In this document: positions 9,006 through 18,701 of the stretch, in pieces
Layout: each line of letters starts with the position of its first letter
How positions within the stretch are numbered: position 1 is the stretch's first letter
NCBI RefSeq assembly: GCF_007990755.1
Contig: NZ_BJXA01000001.1
Location: forward strand, 124,001-188,000
Direction of reading: 5' to 3'
DNA: 64,000 bases
From: Nocardia ninae NBRC 108245
Lineage (GTDB): Bacteria; Actinomycetota; Actinomycetes; Mycobacteriales; Mycobacteriaceae
The notes under the pieces: generated by a model
What the model was told of the DNA's origin: nothing
The model's input: only the letters and a program-made list of their open reading frames with translations
Database searches by the model: none
Made by a program: the position numbers and the translations under genes

Positions 9006-9524
9006 TACTGGGCGCCACATGGTTTGGCTTCCGGATCGGTATCGCGACGGGGCAGGGGCGCCATACGGTCTGATGACCGTGCGCTATTCGGTGGGATAAG
9101 GCTGGACGCCACGGTTGACGAGCGGATCCATGGGCCGACGGCGGCTGGGCGGCGCTCAGTTTCGCGGCCTGGCACGTAGAGCTGGGCTGCGCCATACAAC
9201 TGGGGCTGCGCAATACAAGTGGACGACCACGCCGGATCTGCGGCGACGCGCCACAGTTGGCCCGGCGCATGCATGGAGGGAGCGAGGGCCTGGGGTAGCT
9301 CGCCGGCGCGGCGTTGTCTCCGAATCTGTTGGTGACAAGCTCGACCTCGCCGCCCAGATGGCGCAGCGGGCCACCCAGCTCGACATCGGCAGCCACTCCG
9401 CCGCGTGGTGTCGGCGATCGGGATCGCGCTGTTGCGGCCGTCGCAGCAGGCAGCACCACTCCGGCCGGTATGGGGCGACGAGCGCAGGGGCGCAATGGCA
9501 AGCTTGCGGCATGGTGATCACAGG
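9006..9524. other. Gene-free stretch after the amylase
   Basis: About 520 bases. Frames on both strands are rich in Arg, Cys and Trp and show no domain. The only structure noticed is an imperfect tandem pair of 19 bases (GGGCTGCGCCATACAACTG at 9184 and a copy with two changes at 9203). The region may hold decayed sequence and the promoter of the following dehydrogenase. Confidence 0.5.
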
Positions 9525-10262
9525 ATGAGTCGTGGTGTGTTGGTGAGCGGGGCCTCACGGGGGATCGGACGGGCGATCGCCCTGGCGTTCGCGGAGATCG
9601 GTGATCGAGTGGCCGTTCACTACTCGTCGAGCCGGGACGATGGTGAAGAAACCTTGCGCGGTTTGCCGGGCGAGGGGCATGTGCTCGTCAGTGGGAACAT
9701 CGGTTCCCCGGATGCCGTCGCGGGCATCGTCGACGCGGCAATCGAAGGACTCGGCGCGATCGATGTGCTGGTCAACAATGCGGCGGTCAATATCGCACAT
9801 CCGGTGGCGGACACCGACTATGCCGAGTGGCAACGGACATGGCGAGAAACCATGGACGTCAACGTGTTCGGGACAGCCAACATGTCCTACTGCGTCGCCC
9901 GGCACATGATCGCCAAGGGCATCGAGGGACGAATCGTGAACATCGGCTCGCGGGGCGCGTTCCGCGGCGAACCCGAATACGCCGGCTACGGTGCCAGCAA
10001 GGCCGCCGTGCACGCCCTCGGCCAGTCCCTCGCCGTCGAACTGGCCCCCCACGGCATCGCGGTCGCCTCGGTCGCCCCCGGCTTCGTCGCAACCGAACGC
10101 GTCGCCCACCGCGTCACCGACGACGTCCGCGCCCAAAGCCCCTTCGGCCGCGTAGCCACCCCCGCCGAAATAGCCTCAGCCGTCCGCTATCTCGCCTCAC
10201 CCGAGGCCACCTGGACCTCCGGCTCCGTCCTCAATGTCAACGGCGCCTCCTACCTCCACTGA
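9525..10262 (+). CDS. Short-chain dehydrogenase/reductase
   Basis: A 245-residue classical SDR. The cofactor motif S-G-A-S-R-G-I-G is at residues 8-15, N-N-A-A near 84, the catalytic serine in N-I-G-S-R, and the catalytic Y-G-A-S-K near 150. The C-terminal part has P-G-F-V-A-T-E and G-S-V-L-N-V-N-G-A, as in FabG-like reductases. Substrate cannot be read from sequence. The start at 9525 fits the family; the frame is open from 9405 but has unlikely composition there. It is followed by the palindromic repeat array and a second SDR in the same direction, with 569 bases between. Confidence 0.88.
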   Translation: MSRGVLVSGASRGIGRAIALAFAEIGDRVAVHYSSSRDDGEETLRGLPGEGHVLVSGNIGSPDAVAGIVDAAIEGLGAIDVLVNNAAVNIAHPVADTDYAEWQRTWRETMDVNVFGTANMSYCVARHMIAKGIEGRIVNIGSRGAFRGEPEYAGYGASKAAVHALGQSLAVELAPHGIAVASVAPGFVATERVAHRVTDDVRAQSPFGRVATPAEIASAVRYLASPEATWTSGSVLNVNGASYLH

Positions 10263-10305
10263 CCCACCAGCCGTTGGCCACGCGACCAAGGTCGTTCACG
10301 ATCAA

Positions 10306-10704
10306 CGGGACATGACGGCGCCCGTACTCGCACGTCTCCGCCATCGTGTCCCGTTCACCGTCCGACCCCGCGACGAGCGGGACACGATGGCGCCCCCACT
10401 CCCATGTCTGCGCCGCTATGTTCCGCGCGGCGCCCAGCTCCGCATCCAGCGGGAAACGATGGCGGCCCCGCACGTTCCGCCGCCGCGTCCCGCTCGCCGC
10501 CCGACTCCACATCGAGCGGGACATAATGGCGGCCCCACCCGCCACATCAGCCGGACATGACGGCAGCCCAGCAGGTTCCGCCACCATGTCCCGCTCACCG
10601 TCCCGCTCCACGGCGACCGGGACATGACGTCGCCCCCACTCGCACGTCTGCGCCGCTATGTCCCGTTCGCCGTCCGACTCCTCGTCGGGCGGGACACGGT
10701 GGCG
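10306..10704. repeat. Degenerate 72-bp-period array of palindromic repeats
   Basis: Seven copies of a 15-base motif near CGGGACACGATGGCG start at 10306, 10378, 10450, 10517, 10551, 10618 and 10690, with steps of 72, 72, 67, 34, 67 and 72. Each full unit also holds the motif inverted (CGCCATCGTGTCCCG at 10339; others at 10411, about 10478, 10579 and 10651), so it can fold as a hairpin with an 18-base loop. The array fills the gap between two SDR genes. Steps of 67 and 34 break any reading frame, so it is not a coding repeat. It is not a CRISPR array: the repeats are diverged and the spacers themselves resemble one another. Confidence 0.8.
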
Positions 10705-10831
10705 GAGTTGGCGGCGATGCCGCGAGGCCTTTCCCGTCGATCATGAACCCCCATCGGTTACCTCCCACTCGCGGCTTGATCACCGAAACATCCTGTCGCC
10801 AAGGGGATTGCGACGTGGAATGATCCCATGC

Positions 10832-11581
10832 ATGGCAGTGCCGGGACGGGTGGCGTTGGTGACCGGGAGCTCGCGCGGGCTGGGTAGTGCTATTGCACAG
10901 CGGCTGGCCGCAGATGGGCTGGCTGTCGCTGTCAACGGTATGGGGGAGGAGAAGGCGCGGGCGGTCGTGCGGACTATTCGCGACAACGGCGGTGTCGCCG
11001 AAGCTTTCGCGGCGGACGTCACCGACGAGGATCAGGTGCGCGAACTCGTCGCCGCGGTCACCGATCGTCTCGACCCGATCGACGTGCTGGTCTTGAATGC
11101 GACCGGTCCCCAACCAGAGGCGCCGTTGACTGAAGTGGCCTGGGCCGATCATCTGGCGCAACTGGACTTCTTCGTGAAGAGTCCGATCATGCTCGCGCAC
11201 CACATAATCCCCGGCATGCAGGAACGCCGCTACGGCCGCATCGTGCACATCGACTCCGAGGTAGCCGACCGCCCACCGCCCGGCCGCTCCGCCTACGCCA
11301 CCGCCAAACACGCTCAGATCGGCCTGACCCGCAGCTGGGCCCGCGAACTCGCCCCCTTCGGCATCACCGTCAACACCGTCGCCCCAGGCTTCGTCCCGGT
11401 CGAACGCCACGCCGACGTCTCCGCCGCCACCCGCGCCGACTACCTCGCCACAATCCCGGTCGGCCGCCTGGGGATCCCGGACGACATCGCCGCCGCCGTC
11501 AGCTTCTTCGCCTCGCTATCAGCCTCTTTCGTGACGGGCCAACGCCTCGTCATCGATGGCGGCCGCTCCCTGCACGCCTGA
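10832..11581 (+). CDS. Short-chain dehydrogenase/reductase
   Basis: A 249-residue classical SDR starting M-A-V-P-G-R-V-A-L-V. The cofactor motif T-G-S-S-R-G-L-G is at residues 11-18, the adenine-pocket Asp is in A-A-D-V-T, and L-N-A-T replaces the usual N-N-A-G. The active site is H-I-D-S-E and Y-A-T-A-K. The C-terminal G-Q-R-L-V-I-D-G-G is FabG-like. An in-frame ATG at 10820 is an alternative start and has an AAGGGG 13 bases upstream. It is only about 30% alike by eye to the SDR at 9525, so the pair is not a recent duplication. Substrate unknown. Confidence 0.87.
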   Translation: MAVPGRVALVTGSSRGLGSAIAQRLAADGLAVAVNGMGEEKARAVVRTIRDNGGVAEAFAADVTDEDQVRELVAAVTDRLDPIDVLVLNATGPQPEAPLTEVAWADHLAQLDFFVKSPIMLAHHIIPGMQERRYGRIVHIDSEVADRPPPGRSAYATAKHAQIGLTRSWARELAPFGITVNTVAPGFVPVERHADVSAATRADYLATIPVGRLGIPDDIAAAVSFFASLSASFVTGQRLVIDGGRSLHA

Positions 11582-11597
11582 GTGCCTCGCACAGCGG

Positions 11598-12146
11598 TTA
11601 CCGAGGAAGGTTGCCGGTCTCCGCACGGAGGCCGACGAGAGGCAGGCTCGCGACCACCCCGCCCACCCCGGCTCCCACAGCCCAGCCGACAAGTACATCG
11701 GTCGGCCAATGCGCCCCGAGATAGACCATCGCCACACCGATCAGCAGGACAATCACCGCGAGCAGGGCGGCCGTCCAGCGACGCTGCCCCGCCGACCAAG
11801 GCAACACCAGATAGGTGGCGACTACCACGGCCGCCGTCATCGCCGCGATAGTCGACGGCATCGCCCATCCACCGACCTGAACTACGGCCAGATCCCCGGA
11901 CGGACGCGCCCGCTGAACCATCTGCTTGAACACACTGGCGACCACCAGCGCCACCACACTCGCGACGGCGACCGTAACCCCTTGCCACCACCAACGTTTC
12001 GCAACCACCACGATCAGCCCCACCGCCCCGACCGCAGCCATGACCGCAGGGCTCGCACCCATATCCATCGCCCACCGCGCCATCGTCGTCAACGTCGGCG
12101 TCCGATGCTCGGAAAGCCAGCGCAGGACATCCAGATCCACACTCAC
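11598..12146 (-). CDS. PAP2-like membrane protein with incomplete active site
   Basis: A 182-residue protein with about five hydrophobic helices, resembling type 2 phosphatidic acid phosphatases. Motif C1 is present (K-Q-M-V-Q-R-A-R-P). At C2 the usual P-S-G-H is P-S-T-I, so the acid histidine is missing. At C3 the serine-arginine pair is A-M, although the H-W-P-T-D half remains. The GTG start at 12146 overlaps the stop of the upstream permease gene (GTGA), so the two are translationally coupled. In the family the enzyme removes phosphate from lipid phosphates or prenyl diphosphates; with these losses, activity is doubtful. Confidence 0.75.
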   Translation of the reverse strand: MSVDLDVLRWLSEHRTPTLTTMARWAMDMGASPAVMAAVGAVGLIVVVAKRWWWQGVTVAVASVVALVVASVFKQMVQRARPSGDLAVVQVGGWAMPSTIAAMTAAVVVATYLVLPWSAGQRRWTAALLAVIVLLIGVAMVYLGAHWPTDVLVGWAVGAGVGGVVASLPLVGLRAETGNLPR

Positions 12147-13339
12147 CGTGCATATTCTGCCCGTCGGAGAGCATGAGCCGCCGAACCGGACAGGGCCAGC
12201 AGCAGAACGAACGGCAGTGCGAGAGCCGCCAGGCCCAGCAGTACCGGGCGCGGGCCGACCAGCTCGATCAACGCGCCCGCGCCGGCGAGGGCGAGCATGC
12301 GGACGGTGGCGGTCGCCGCGGTGCTCGCGGCGATCACTCGGCCGCGCACCGCATCCGGGGTGATGCGCTGCCGCGTCGTGGTCACGACAATGAATCCGAG
12401 CGCTGACGCGCCGTCGAGCACCAGCACCGTCGCCGCCAGCCACAGCGGAGCGTCGAACAGGGCGAGCGTGCCCACCGCGCCGCCGTTGACCGATAGCACC
12501 GCAGCCATCAGGAGCGGCCACGGGACGGCGTCGCAGAACCGGGCCAGCAGCAAGCTGCTCATCAGGCCACCGACTCCCGCCGCCGACACGATGAGCCCCG
12601 TCGTGAGCGGCGTCAGGCCCAGCTCTTCGTCGGCACGCACCAGCAACGGCAGCAGCGCCGCCGCCGCGAGCAGGTGCAGGTAGCACGCGCCCGCCAGCAG
12701 CACAGCCTGTGCCCGGTCCCGCCGCACCAGCCGTAACCCGGCCAGCACGGATTCGTCACCAGCGGAGCCCCCGTGTGCTGGAACGTTCTTCGGCAACCGC
12801 GCCAGCAGCACGGCCGACGCTATGAAACTCACCGCGTTGACCATGAACGTCACCAACGGCCCCAGCGACTGCAACAGCCAGCCACCCGCGGCCGGTCCGG
12901 TCAGCGTCGCCGCGGCGTCCGAGCCTTCCACCAAGCCGTTGGCGCGCATGAGGTCTCGGTCTCCGACAAGACTCGGCAGGTAGCTGCTCGCCGCCGCATG
13001 GAACACCGCGTCGCCTACGCCGGTTATCAGGGCGAGCAGCACCAGCGGCACCCACCGTGCCCCGCCGAGCAGCACCTCCGCGCCGATAGCGACAAACACG
13101 ACCGCACGGACGACGTCCGCGGTCACCATCAGGCGCTTGCGTTCCCGGCGATCCACCACGGCGCCGACGTGCAGCGCTGCCAGCACCTGCGGCAGCTGGG
13201 CCGCCGCGCCGACGACGCCCGCAGTGACCGCGGATCCGGAGGCCGCGAGCACCGCCAGCGGCAACACCACGTCGGTGACGCGGTCACCGAGGATGCTCAG
13301 CGCTCGCGCGGCGAGGAAGTACGGCAGCGGTTTTCGCAT
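12143..13339 (-). CDS. MFS transporter
   Basis: A 398-residue permease with about twelve hydrophobic helices. The A-like motif between helices 2 and 3 is G-A-V-V-D-R-R-E-R-K-R, and a matching motif in the second half is less clear. It resembles the drug-efflux MFS proteins common in actinomycetes. The gene begins with ATG at 13339, about 90 bases after the terminator hairpin of the nuo operon, and its stop overlaps the start of the PAP2-like gene. Substrate unknown. Confidence 0.85.
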   Translation of the reverse strand: MRKPLPYFLAARALSILGDRVTDVVLPLAVLAASGSAVTAGVVGAAAQLPQVLAALHVGAVVDRRERKRLMVTADVVRAVVFVAIGAEVLLGGARWVPLVLLALITGVGDAVFHAAASSYLPSLVGDRDLMRANGLVEGSDAAATLTGPAAGGWLLQSLGPLVTFMVNAVSFIASAVLLARLPKNVPAHGGSAGDESVLAGLRLVRRDRAQAVLLAGACYLHLLAAAALLPLLVRADEELGLTPLTTGLIVSAAGVGGLMSSLLLARFCDAVPWPLLMAAVLSVNGGAVGTLALFDAPLWLAATVLVLDGASALGFIVVTTTRQRITPDAVRGRVIAASTAATATVRMLALAGAGALIELVGPRPVLLGLAALALPFVLLLALSGSAAHALRRAEYAR

Positions 13340-13431
13340 TCACGTCCGTTTCGCCGGGCGGGGTCGTCCACCTTTCCCAGCGTGCGCGCACCGAGTGAGC
13401 GAAGTCCAGTTCCGTGTGGGCGGCCGTCGAA

Positions 13432-13473
13432 TGCGTCTGCCGCACACCTGATAACAGGTATGCGGCAGACGCA
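13432..13473 (-). terminator. Strong hairpin terminator at the end of the nuo operon
   Basis: TGCGTCTGCCGCACACCTG at 13432-13450 faces CAGGTATGCGGCAGACGCA at 13455-13473 with loop ATAA. There is one mismatch in nineteen pairs. It lies ten bases after the nuoN stop and before the MFS gene, so it should end nuo transcription. Confidence 0.85.
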
Positions 13474-13482
13474 GAACAACTC

Positions 13483-15108
13483 TCAGCGGACGAAGGTTGA
13501 CGCCCGGTCGGCCAGATCGAGCAGCATCTGCGGGAAGATGCCGAGGACGATGGTTGCGCCGGCGCCGAAGGTGACGACCGTGGTGGTGAGGAACGGGGCG
13601 ACCACGGTGGGTGCGTCCGCGGGCGGGTCGGTGAAGAACATGAGGACGATGACCCGGATGTAGAAGAAGGCGGCGATGGCGCTGCAGATGACGCCGACGA
13701 TCACCAGGAACGAGGCGTCCCCTGCGGCCGCGGCCTCGAAAACGGCGAACTTGCTGACGAATCCACTGGTCAACGGGAGACCGGCGAAGGAGAGCAGGAA
13801 CAGGGCGAAGACGCTGGCGAGCCAGGGGGAGCGGCGGCCGAGGCCTGCCCATTGGGACAGGGTGGTGGCTTCATCGCCTGCGGCGTCGCGGACGAGGCTG
13901 ACGACGGCGAACGCGCCGACGGTGCCGAGACCGTAGGCCACCAAATAGAACAGGATCGCCGAGACGCCCTTGTCGTTGGCGGCGACCAGACCGGTCAGGA
14001 TGAAACCGGCATGCGCGACCGAGGAATACGCGAGCATCCGCTTGACGTCGGTCTGCGTTATCGCCATGACGGCGCCGACGGCCATGGTGGCGATGGCGAT
14101 GGCGGCGAGCACCGGACGCCAGTCGTCGCGCAGTCCAGGCACCGCGACTTGCAGCACCCGCAACAACGCACCGACTGCCGCGATCTTGGTAGCGGCCGCC
14201 ATGAACGCCGTAATCGGTGTCGGCGCACCCTGATACACGTCGGGCACCCACGACTGGAACGGCACCGTGCCGATCTTGAACAGCAGCCCCACCGCGAGCA
14301 TCGCGACACCGAGCAGTGCGAGCATCGCGTTGTCCGGATGCTCGGCAATGGCATCGGCGATTCCGGCCAGCTGCACCGTGCCCGCCTGCCCGTACAGCAG
14401 CGCGACACCGTAGAGGAAGAACGCCGACGAGAACGCGCCGAGCAGGAAGTACTTCAGCGCCGCTTCCTGCGAGAGCAGCCGCTTGCGCCGGGCCAGCCCG
14501 CACAGCAGATACAGCGGCAGCGACAGCACCTCGAGCGCGACGAACATGGTGAGCAGATCATTCGACGCGGGGAACAGCAGCAGCCCGCCGACCGCGAGCA
14601 ACGTCAACGGGAACACCTCGGTGGTCGCGATCCCGGCCCGCAGCGCGGTCCGCTCCATCGCACTCCCCGGCACCGAAGACGCCTGCGGGGTAAACGCATC
14701 CACCCCGCGCCCGAGCGTCGCCGCGGCGACACTCCAGGTGCCGGGACCGCTGCGCGCCTCGACCCGCGGTTCGGCGCCGCGCTCGGCCATGAACAGCACC
14801 CCGAGGATCGCCACCACCAGAATGGTGCCCTGCAGGAACAGCGTGACTCCGTCGACGGCGACCGCGCCGACCATCGCGGTGCCCTGGGTGCCGGCGAGCA
14901 GCACCACCGCGACCAACGCGGCGACCAGACCGGCGAGGCTCAGCAGCAGCTGCGTGCCGAACCGGAACCGCCGCCCCATGAAGGCCTCGACCAGCACGCT
15001 GATCACACCGGCGCCCAGCACGATCAGCATCGGCGAAAGCAGGCCGTATTCGATGCTCGGAGCCGGAATCGTTGCGGCGAGGGTTGTTCCGTAGTCCAAG
15101 GAAGTCAC
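13483..15108 (-). CDS. nuoN: NADH-quinone oxidoreductase subunit N
   Basis: A 541-residue antiporter-like membrane subunit of complex I with about fourteen helices. The proton-path lysines and the conserved core (D-V-Y-Q-G-A-P-T-P, K-R-M-L-A-Y-S-S-V-A-H-A-G) are present. It is the last gene of the operon. The start is GTG at 15108, directly after the TAA of a 28-codon gene (TAAGTG), with GAGG nine bases before it. That spacing shows the small gene and nuoN are coupled. A hairpin terminator follows. Confidence 0.96.
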   Translation of the reverse strand: MTSLDYGTTLAATIPAPSIEYGLLSPMLIVLGAGVISVLVEAFMGRRFRFGTQLLLSLAGLVAALVAVVLLAGTQGTAMVGAVAVDGVTLFLQGTILVVAILGVLFMAERGAEPRVEARSGPGTWSVAAATLGRGVDAFTPQASSVPGSAMERTALRAGIATTEVFPLTLLAVGGLLLFPASNDLLTMFVALEVLSLPLYLLCGLARRKRLLSQEAALKYFLLGAFSSAFFLYGVALLYGQAGTVQLAGIADAIAEHPDNAMLALLGVAMLAVGLLFKIGTVPFQSWVPDVYQGAPTPITAFMAAATKIAAVGALLRVLQVAVPGLRDDWRPVLAAIAIATMAVGAVMAITQTDVKRMLAYSSVAHAGFILTGLVAANDKGVSAILFYLVAYGLGTVGAFAVVSLVRDAAGDEATTLSQWAGLGRRSPWLASVFALFLLSFAGLPLTSGFVSKFAVFEAAAAGDASFLVIVGVICSAIAAFFYIRVIVLMFFTDPPADAPTVVAPFLTTTVVTFGAGATIVLGIFPQMLLDLADRASTFVR

Positions 15109-15195
15109 TTAGGCCGTCCTCGAGAAGGTGAACATCGTGGCGAGCAGACCCGCGACGACGAGAGCGATGGCGACGCGCACACTGATGCGACTCAT
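15109..15195 (-). CDS. 28-residue single-helix membrane peptide between nuoM and nuoN
   Basis: A complete 29-codon frame. The ATG at 15195 overlaps the nuoM stop (ATGA), GGAGG at 15205-15209 lies nine bases upstream, and the TAA at 15111-15109 abuts the GTG of nuoN. The peptide starts [19 protein letters not shown] and ends T-F-S-R-T-A: basic N-terminus, one hydrophobic helix of about 17 residues, short polar tail. That is a classical small membrane protein or accessory subunit shape. The strong ribosome site and the two tight junctions favour real translation. It could also act as a coupling device for nuoN. No family is recognised. Confidence 0.7.
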   Translation of the reverse strand: MSRISVRVAIALVVAGLLATMFTFSRTA

Positions 15196-16820
15196 TTGTG
15201 GACACCTCCGGGATGTTCGGCCTTACCCGCTTCGGGCAGCGTGGGCACCGCGGGTTCGGGATCGTGCTTGCCGATGGTGATCAAGGTCTGGCTCACCGCG
15301 GGATTGATGAAGTCCAGGATCGGTTTCGGATACACACCGAAGAACAGCAGCGCCGCGATCAACGGCACCACCACCGCGAGCTCGCGGGGCACCAGGTCGT
15401 AGATGTGTTCGTTGCCCTCCTTGACCGGGCCGGTCATCATCCGCTGGTAGAGCCACAGCACATACAGGGCCGCGAGCACCAGCGCACCGGTCGCGACGAC
15501 CGCCGCGAACTGGTAGCGGCTGAAGGTGCCGACCAGCACCAGGAATTCGCTGATGAACGGCGCGAGCCCGGGCAGCGACAGCGTGGCCAGACCCGCGATG
15601 AAGAAGCTGCCCGCCAGTACCGGCGCCACCTTCTGCACGCCGCCGTAGTCGGCGATGAGCCGAGTACCGCGGCGCGACACCAGGAATCCGGCGATCAGGA
15701 ACAGCGCGGCGGTGGAGATGCCGTGGTTGACCATGTACAGCGTGGCACCGGTCTGTCCCTGACTGGTCATCGCGAAGATGCCCAGGATGATGAAGCCGAA
15801 GTGGGAGATCGAGGTGTAGGCGATCAACCGCATCACGTCGGTCTGCCCGATGGCCAGCAGCGCACCGTAGATGATGCCGATCACCGCGAGCGTGATCACC
15901 AGAGGCGCATAGGTACTCGACGCGTCGGGGAACAGCATCAGGCAGTAGCGCAGCATGCCGAAGGTGCCGACCTTGTCGACCACCGCCATCATCAGCACCG
16001 CACTCGACGGTGTCGCGGCGACGGCGGCGTCGGGCAGCCAGGTGTGCAGCGGCCACAGCGGCGCCTTCACCGCGAAGGCGAACATGAAGCCGAGGAACAG
16101 CGCGTTGAGTACCGCGGGTGCGGCGCCGAGCTGCCCGGAGTTGGCGGCGGCGACCACCGTGCGGAAGTCGAAGGTGCCCGCCGAGTCCGCGCCGAGCCCG
16201 TTGCGCGCGGTGACCACGTACAACCCGATCACCGCGGCCAGCATGATCAGCCCGCCGAACAGGTTGTACAGCAGGAACTTCACCGCCGCCCGCGACCGTT
16301 GCTGGCGCAGTTCCACATTCGCCGACCGCGGTCCGAAGCCACCGATGAGGAAGTACATCGGGATCAACATGGCTTCGAAGAACACGTAGAACAGCAGAAT
16401 GTCGAGCGAGACGAAGGAGATCAGCACCATCGCCTCGACCAGCAGCGTCAGCGCGACATAGGTGTGCGACACCCGCCGCCCGCTGCCGACCTCGCGCTCG
16501 TCGTGCCAGCCGGCCAGGATCAGCAGCGGCACCAACGCGGTGGTGAGCAGCACCAGCACCAGCGCGATCCCGTCGACGCCGACGGTGTATCCGGCGCCGA
16601 AGGCCGGTATCCACTCGTGGTCCTCGACGAACTGGTACTGCTCGCTACCGGGTTCGAAGCGCACCGCGAGCACGACGGCGAACGCCAGCACCGCGATCGA
16701 TACCACCAGCGCGACACAGCGCGCGAGCAGTCGTTGCGCGGCGGGCAGCGCCAGCACGATGACCGCGCCGATCACAGGCGCCAACCACAACGTGGTCAAC
16801 CAGGGAAAGTCCTTCACCAC
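15192..16820 (-). CDS. nuoM: NADH-quinone oxidoreductase subunit M
   Basis: A 542-residue antiporter-like proton-pumping subunit. The middle contains the conserved Y-F-L-I-G-G-F-G and K-F-L-L-Y-N region, [13 protein letters not shown], and Y-T-S-I-S-H-F-G. Two GTG codons are in tandem at 16820 and 16817; the second gives the four-base GTGA overlap with the nuoL stop that this operon favours. The C-terminus (E-H-P-G-G-V-H-K) carries the ribosome site for the small gene that follows. Confidence 0.96.
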   Translation of the reverse strand: MVKDFPWLTTLWLAPVIGAVIVLALPAAQRLLARCVALVVSIAVLAFAVVLAVRFEPGSEQYQFVEDHEWIPAFGAGYTVGVDGIALVLVLLTTALVPLLILAGWHDEREVGSGRRVSHTYVALTLLVEAMVLISFVSLDILLFYVFFEAMLIPMYFLIGGFGPRSANVELRQQRSRAAVKFLLYNLFGGLIMLAAVIGLYVVTARNGLGADSAGTFDFRTVVAAANSGQLGAAPAVLNALFLGFMFAFAVKAPLWPLHTWLPDAAVAATPSSAVLMMAVVDKVGTFGMLRYCLMLFPDASSTYAPLVITLAVIGIIYGALLAIGQTDVMRLIAYTSISHFGFIILGIFAMTSQGQTGATLYMVNHGISTAALFLIAGFLVSRRGTRLIADYGGVQKVAPVLAGSFFIAGLATLSLPGLAPFISEFLVLVGTFSRYQFAAVVATGALVLAALYVLWLYQRMMTGPVKEGNEHIYDLVPRELAVVVPLIAALLFFGVYPKPILDFINPAVSQTLITIGKHDPEPAVPTLPEAGKAEHPGGVHK

Positions 16821-18700
16821 AACCTCACCGCCAGCAGGGCGGCAGCCACCAGGGCCGCGCCGGTGAACATGGACAGGGCATAGGACCGCACGAATCCGGT
16901 CTGTACCCGCCGGATTCGAGCGGACAACCCACCGATCAGCGCGGCCGTCCCGTTGACGATCCCGTCGATACCCCGGTTGTCGAGGAACACCAGCGCGCGG
17001 GTCAGGTAGCTGCCCGGGCGCATGAAGGCCGCCTCGTTGACCGCGTCACCGTAGAGGTCCTTGCGCGCCGCGATGGTCAGTGCGGAGACGGTTGCCGGTG
17101 CGTGCTCGGGGATGTCGCGTTGCGCGTACTGGTAGTAGGCGATGCCGACACCGACGGCGACCACGGTCAGCGCGAGCGCGGTCACGACGGCCGCCGGGAC
17201 GACATGCTCACCGTGATGCACGCCGACAACCGGCGCGAGCCAGTTCTGCAGCGAGGAACCGAACGCGAACAGCGCACCCGCGGTGACCGATCCGATGGCG
17301 AGCAGGATCATCGGCCCGGTCATCACCGCGGGGGCTTCGTGCGGATGGGTGTCGGGCTTCCAGCGGCGTTCACCGAAGAACGTCATGATCATGACCCGCG
17401 TCATGTAGAACGCGGTGATCCCCGCACCGAGCAACGTCACCGTGCCGAGCACCAAACCGCTGACGCCGCCTTGGTTGAACGCCACCTCGATGATCTTGTC
17501 CTTGGAGAAGAACCCGGCGAACGGTGGCACGCCGATGATGGCGAGGTAGCCGAGCCCGAAGGTGACGTAGGTGATCGGCAGCAGTTTGCGCAGTCCGCCG
17601 TAGCGGCGCATGTCGGTCTCGTCGTCCATCGCGTGCATCACCGAACCGGCCCCGAGGAACAGCCCGGCCTTGAAGAACCCGTGGGTGAGCAGATGCATGA
17701 TGGCGAAGGCGTAGCCGGCCGGGCCGAGGCCCGCGGCGAGCACCATGTAACCGATCTGGCTCATGGTCGAGGCGGCGAGGGCCTTCTTGATGTCGTCCTT
17801 GGCGCAACCGACGATCGCACCGAACAGCAGTGTCACCGCGCCCACGAGCACGACGCCGAGCCGCGCGTCCGGTGCCAGATCGAAGATCGGACCGGACCGC
17901 GCGATCAGGTACACACCCGCGGTGACCATGGTGGCCGCGTGGATGAGCGCCGACACCGGGGTCGGGCCTTCCATCGCGTCCCCGAGCCAGGACTGCAGCG
18001 GCACCTGCGCGGACTTACCGCACGCGGCGAGCAAGAGCAGCAACCCGATTGCGGTGAGCGTGCCCTCCCCGGCCTGCGGCGCACCCGCGAACACATCGGT
18101 GAAGTTGATCGAGCCGAACGTCGAGAACATGACGAACATGGCGATCGCCAGCCCCATGTCACCAACCCGGTTGACCACGAACGCCTTCTTGGCCGCGGTG
18201 GCCGCCGAGGGCTTGTGGTACCAGAACCCGATCAGCAGGTAGGACGCCAGGCCGACGCCTTCCCAGCCGAGGTAGAGCACCAGGTAGTTGTTCGCGAGCA
18301 CCAGCAGCAGCATGGCCGCCAGGAACAGGTTGAGGTAGCCGAAGAATCGGCGCCGTCCCGGATCGTGGCTCATGTAGCCGATGGAGTAGATGTGGATCAG
18401 CGAGCCGACGCCGGTGATCAGCAGCGCGAAACACATGGACAGCTGGTCGAGTTGGAGGCTGAAGTCGGCTTGCAGCCCGGCCACCGGCACCCAGCTGAAC
18501 AGGTCGGAGTGGATGCCGCGCTGCGCGGTGTCGCGGCCGAGCATGTCGAAGAAGCCGATGCCGGCGACCACGAACGCGGCCAGCGCCAGCGCGGTGCCGA
18601 GCAGATGCCCCCACTTGTCGCTGAAACGGCCGGTGAGCAGAAGGAATACAGCACCTGCGAGCGGCAGGGCGGGCATGAGCCAGAGCGTCGCTGTACCCAT
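16814..18700 (-). CDS. nuoL: NADH-quinone oxidoreductase subunit L
   Basis: A 628-residue membrane subunit, the distal antiporter-like subunit of complex I that also bears the lateral helix. Conserved blocks include [46 protein letters not shown] and [12 protein letters not shown]. The start ATG at 18700 is one base after the nuoK stop, and the end overlaps nuoM. Length is normal for the family. Confidence 0.97.
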   Translation of the reverse strand: MGTATLWLMPALPLAGAVFLLLTGRFSDKWGHLLGTALALAAFVVAGIGFFDMLGRDTAQRGIHSDLFSWVPVAGLQADFSLQLDQLSMCFALLITGVGSLIHIYSIGYMSHDPGRRRFFGYLNLFLAAMLLLVLANNYLVLYLGWEGVGLASYLLIGFWYHKPSAATAAKKAFVVNRVGDMGLAIAMFVMFSTFGSINFTDVFAGAPQAGEGTLTAIGLLLLLAACGKSAQVPLQSWLGDAMEGPTPVSALIHAATMVTAGVYLIARSGPIFDLAPDARLGVVLVGAVTLLFGAIVGCAKDDIKKALAASTMSQIGYMVLAAGLGPAGYAFAIMHLLTHGFFKAGLFLGAGSVMHAMDDETDMRRYGGLRKLLPITYVTFGLGYLAIIGVPPFAGFFSKDKIIEVAFNQGGVSGLVLGTVTLLGAGITAFYMTRVMIMTFFGERRWKPDTHPHEAPAVMTGPMILLAIGSVTAGALFAFGSSLQNWLAPVVGVHHGEHVVPAAVVTALALTVVAVGVGIAYYQYAQRDIPEHAPATVSALTIAARKDLYGDAVNEAAFMRPGSYLTRALVFLDNRGIDGIVNGTAALIGGLSARIRRVQTGFVRSYALSMFTGAALVAAALLAVRLW

Positions 18701-18701
18701 A

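Noticed and set aside
9184-9221. Imperfect 19-base tandem repeat after the amylase gene
   Set aside because: Only two copies with two differences in a gene-free stretch; too little to claim an element.
10234-10611. Frames on both strands through the palindromic repeat array
   Set aside because: The repeat steps of 67 and 34 bases break the frame, and conservation follows the palindromes rather than codons.
10306-10704. CRISPR array
   Set aside because: Repeats are diverged, spacers resemble one another, and there are no cas genes.
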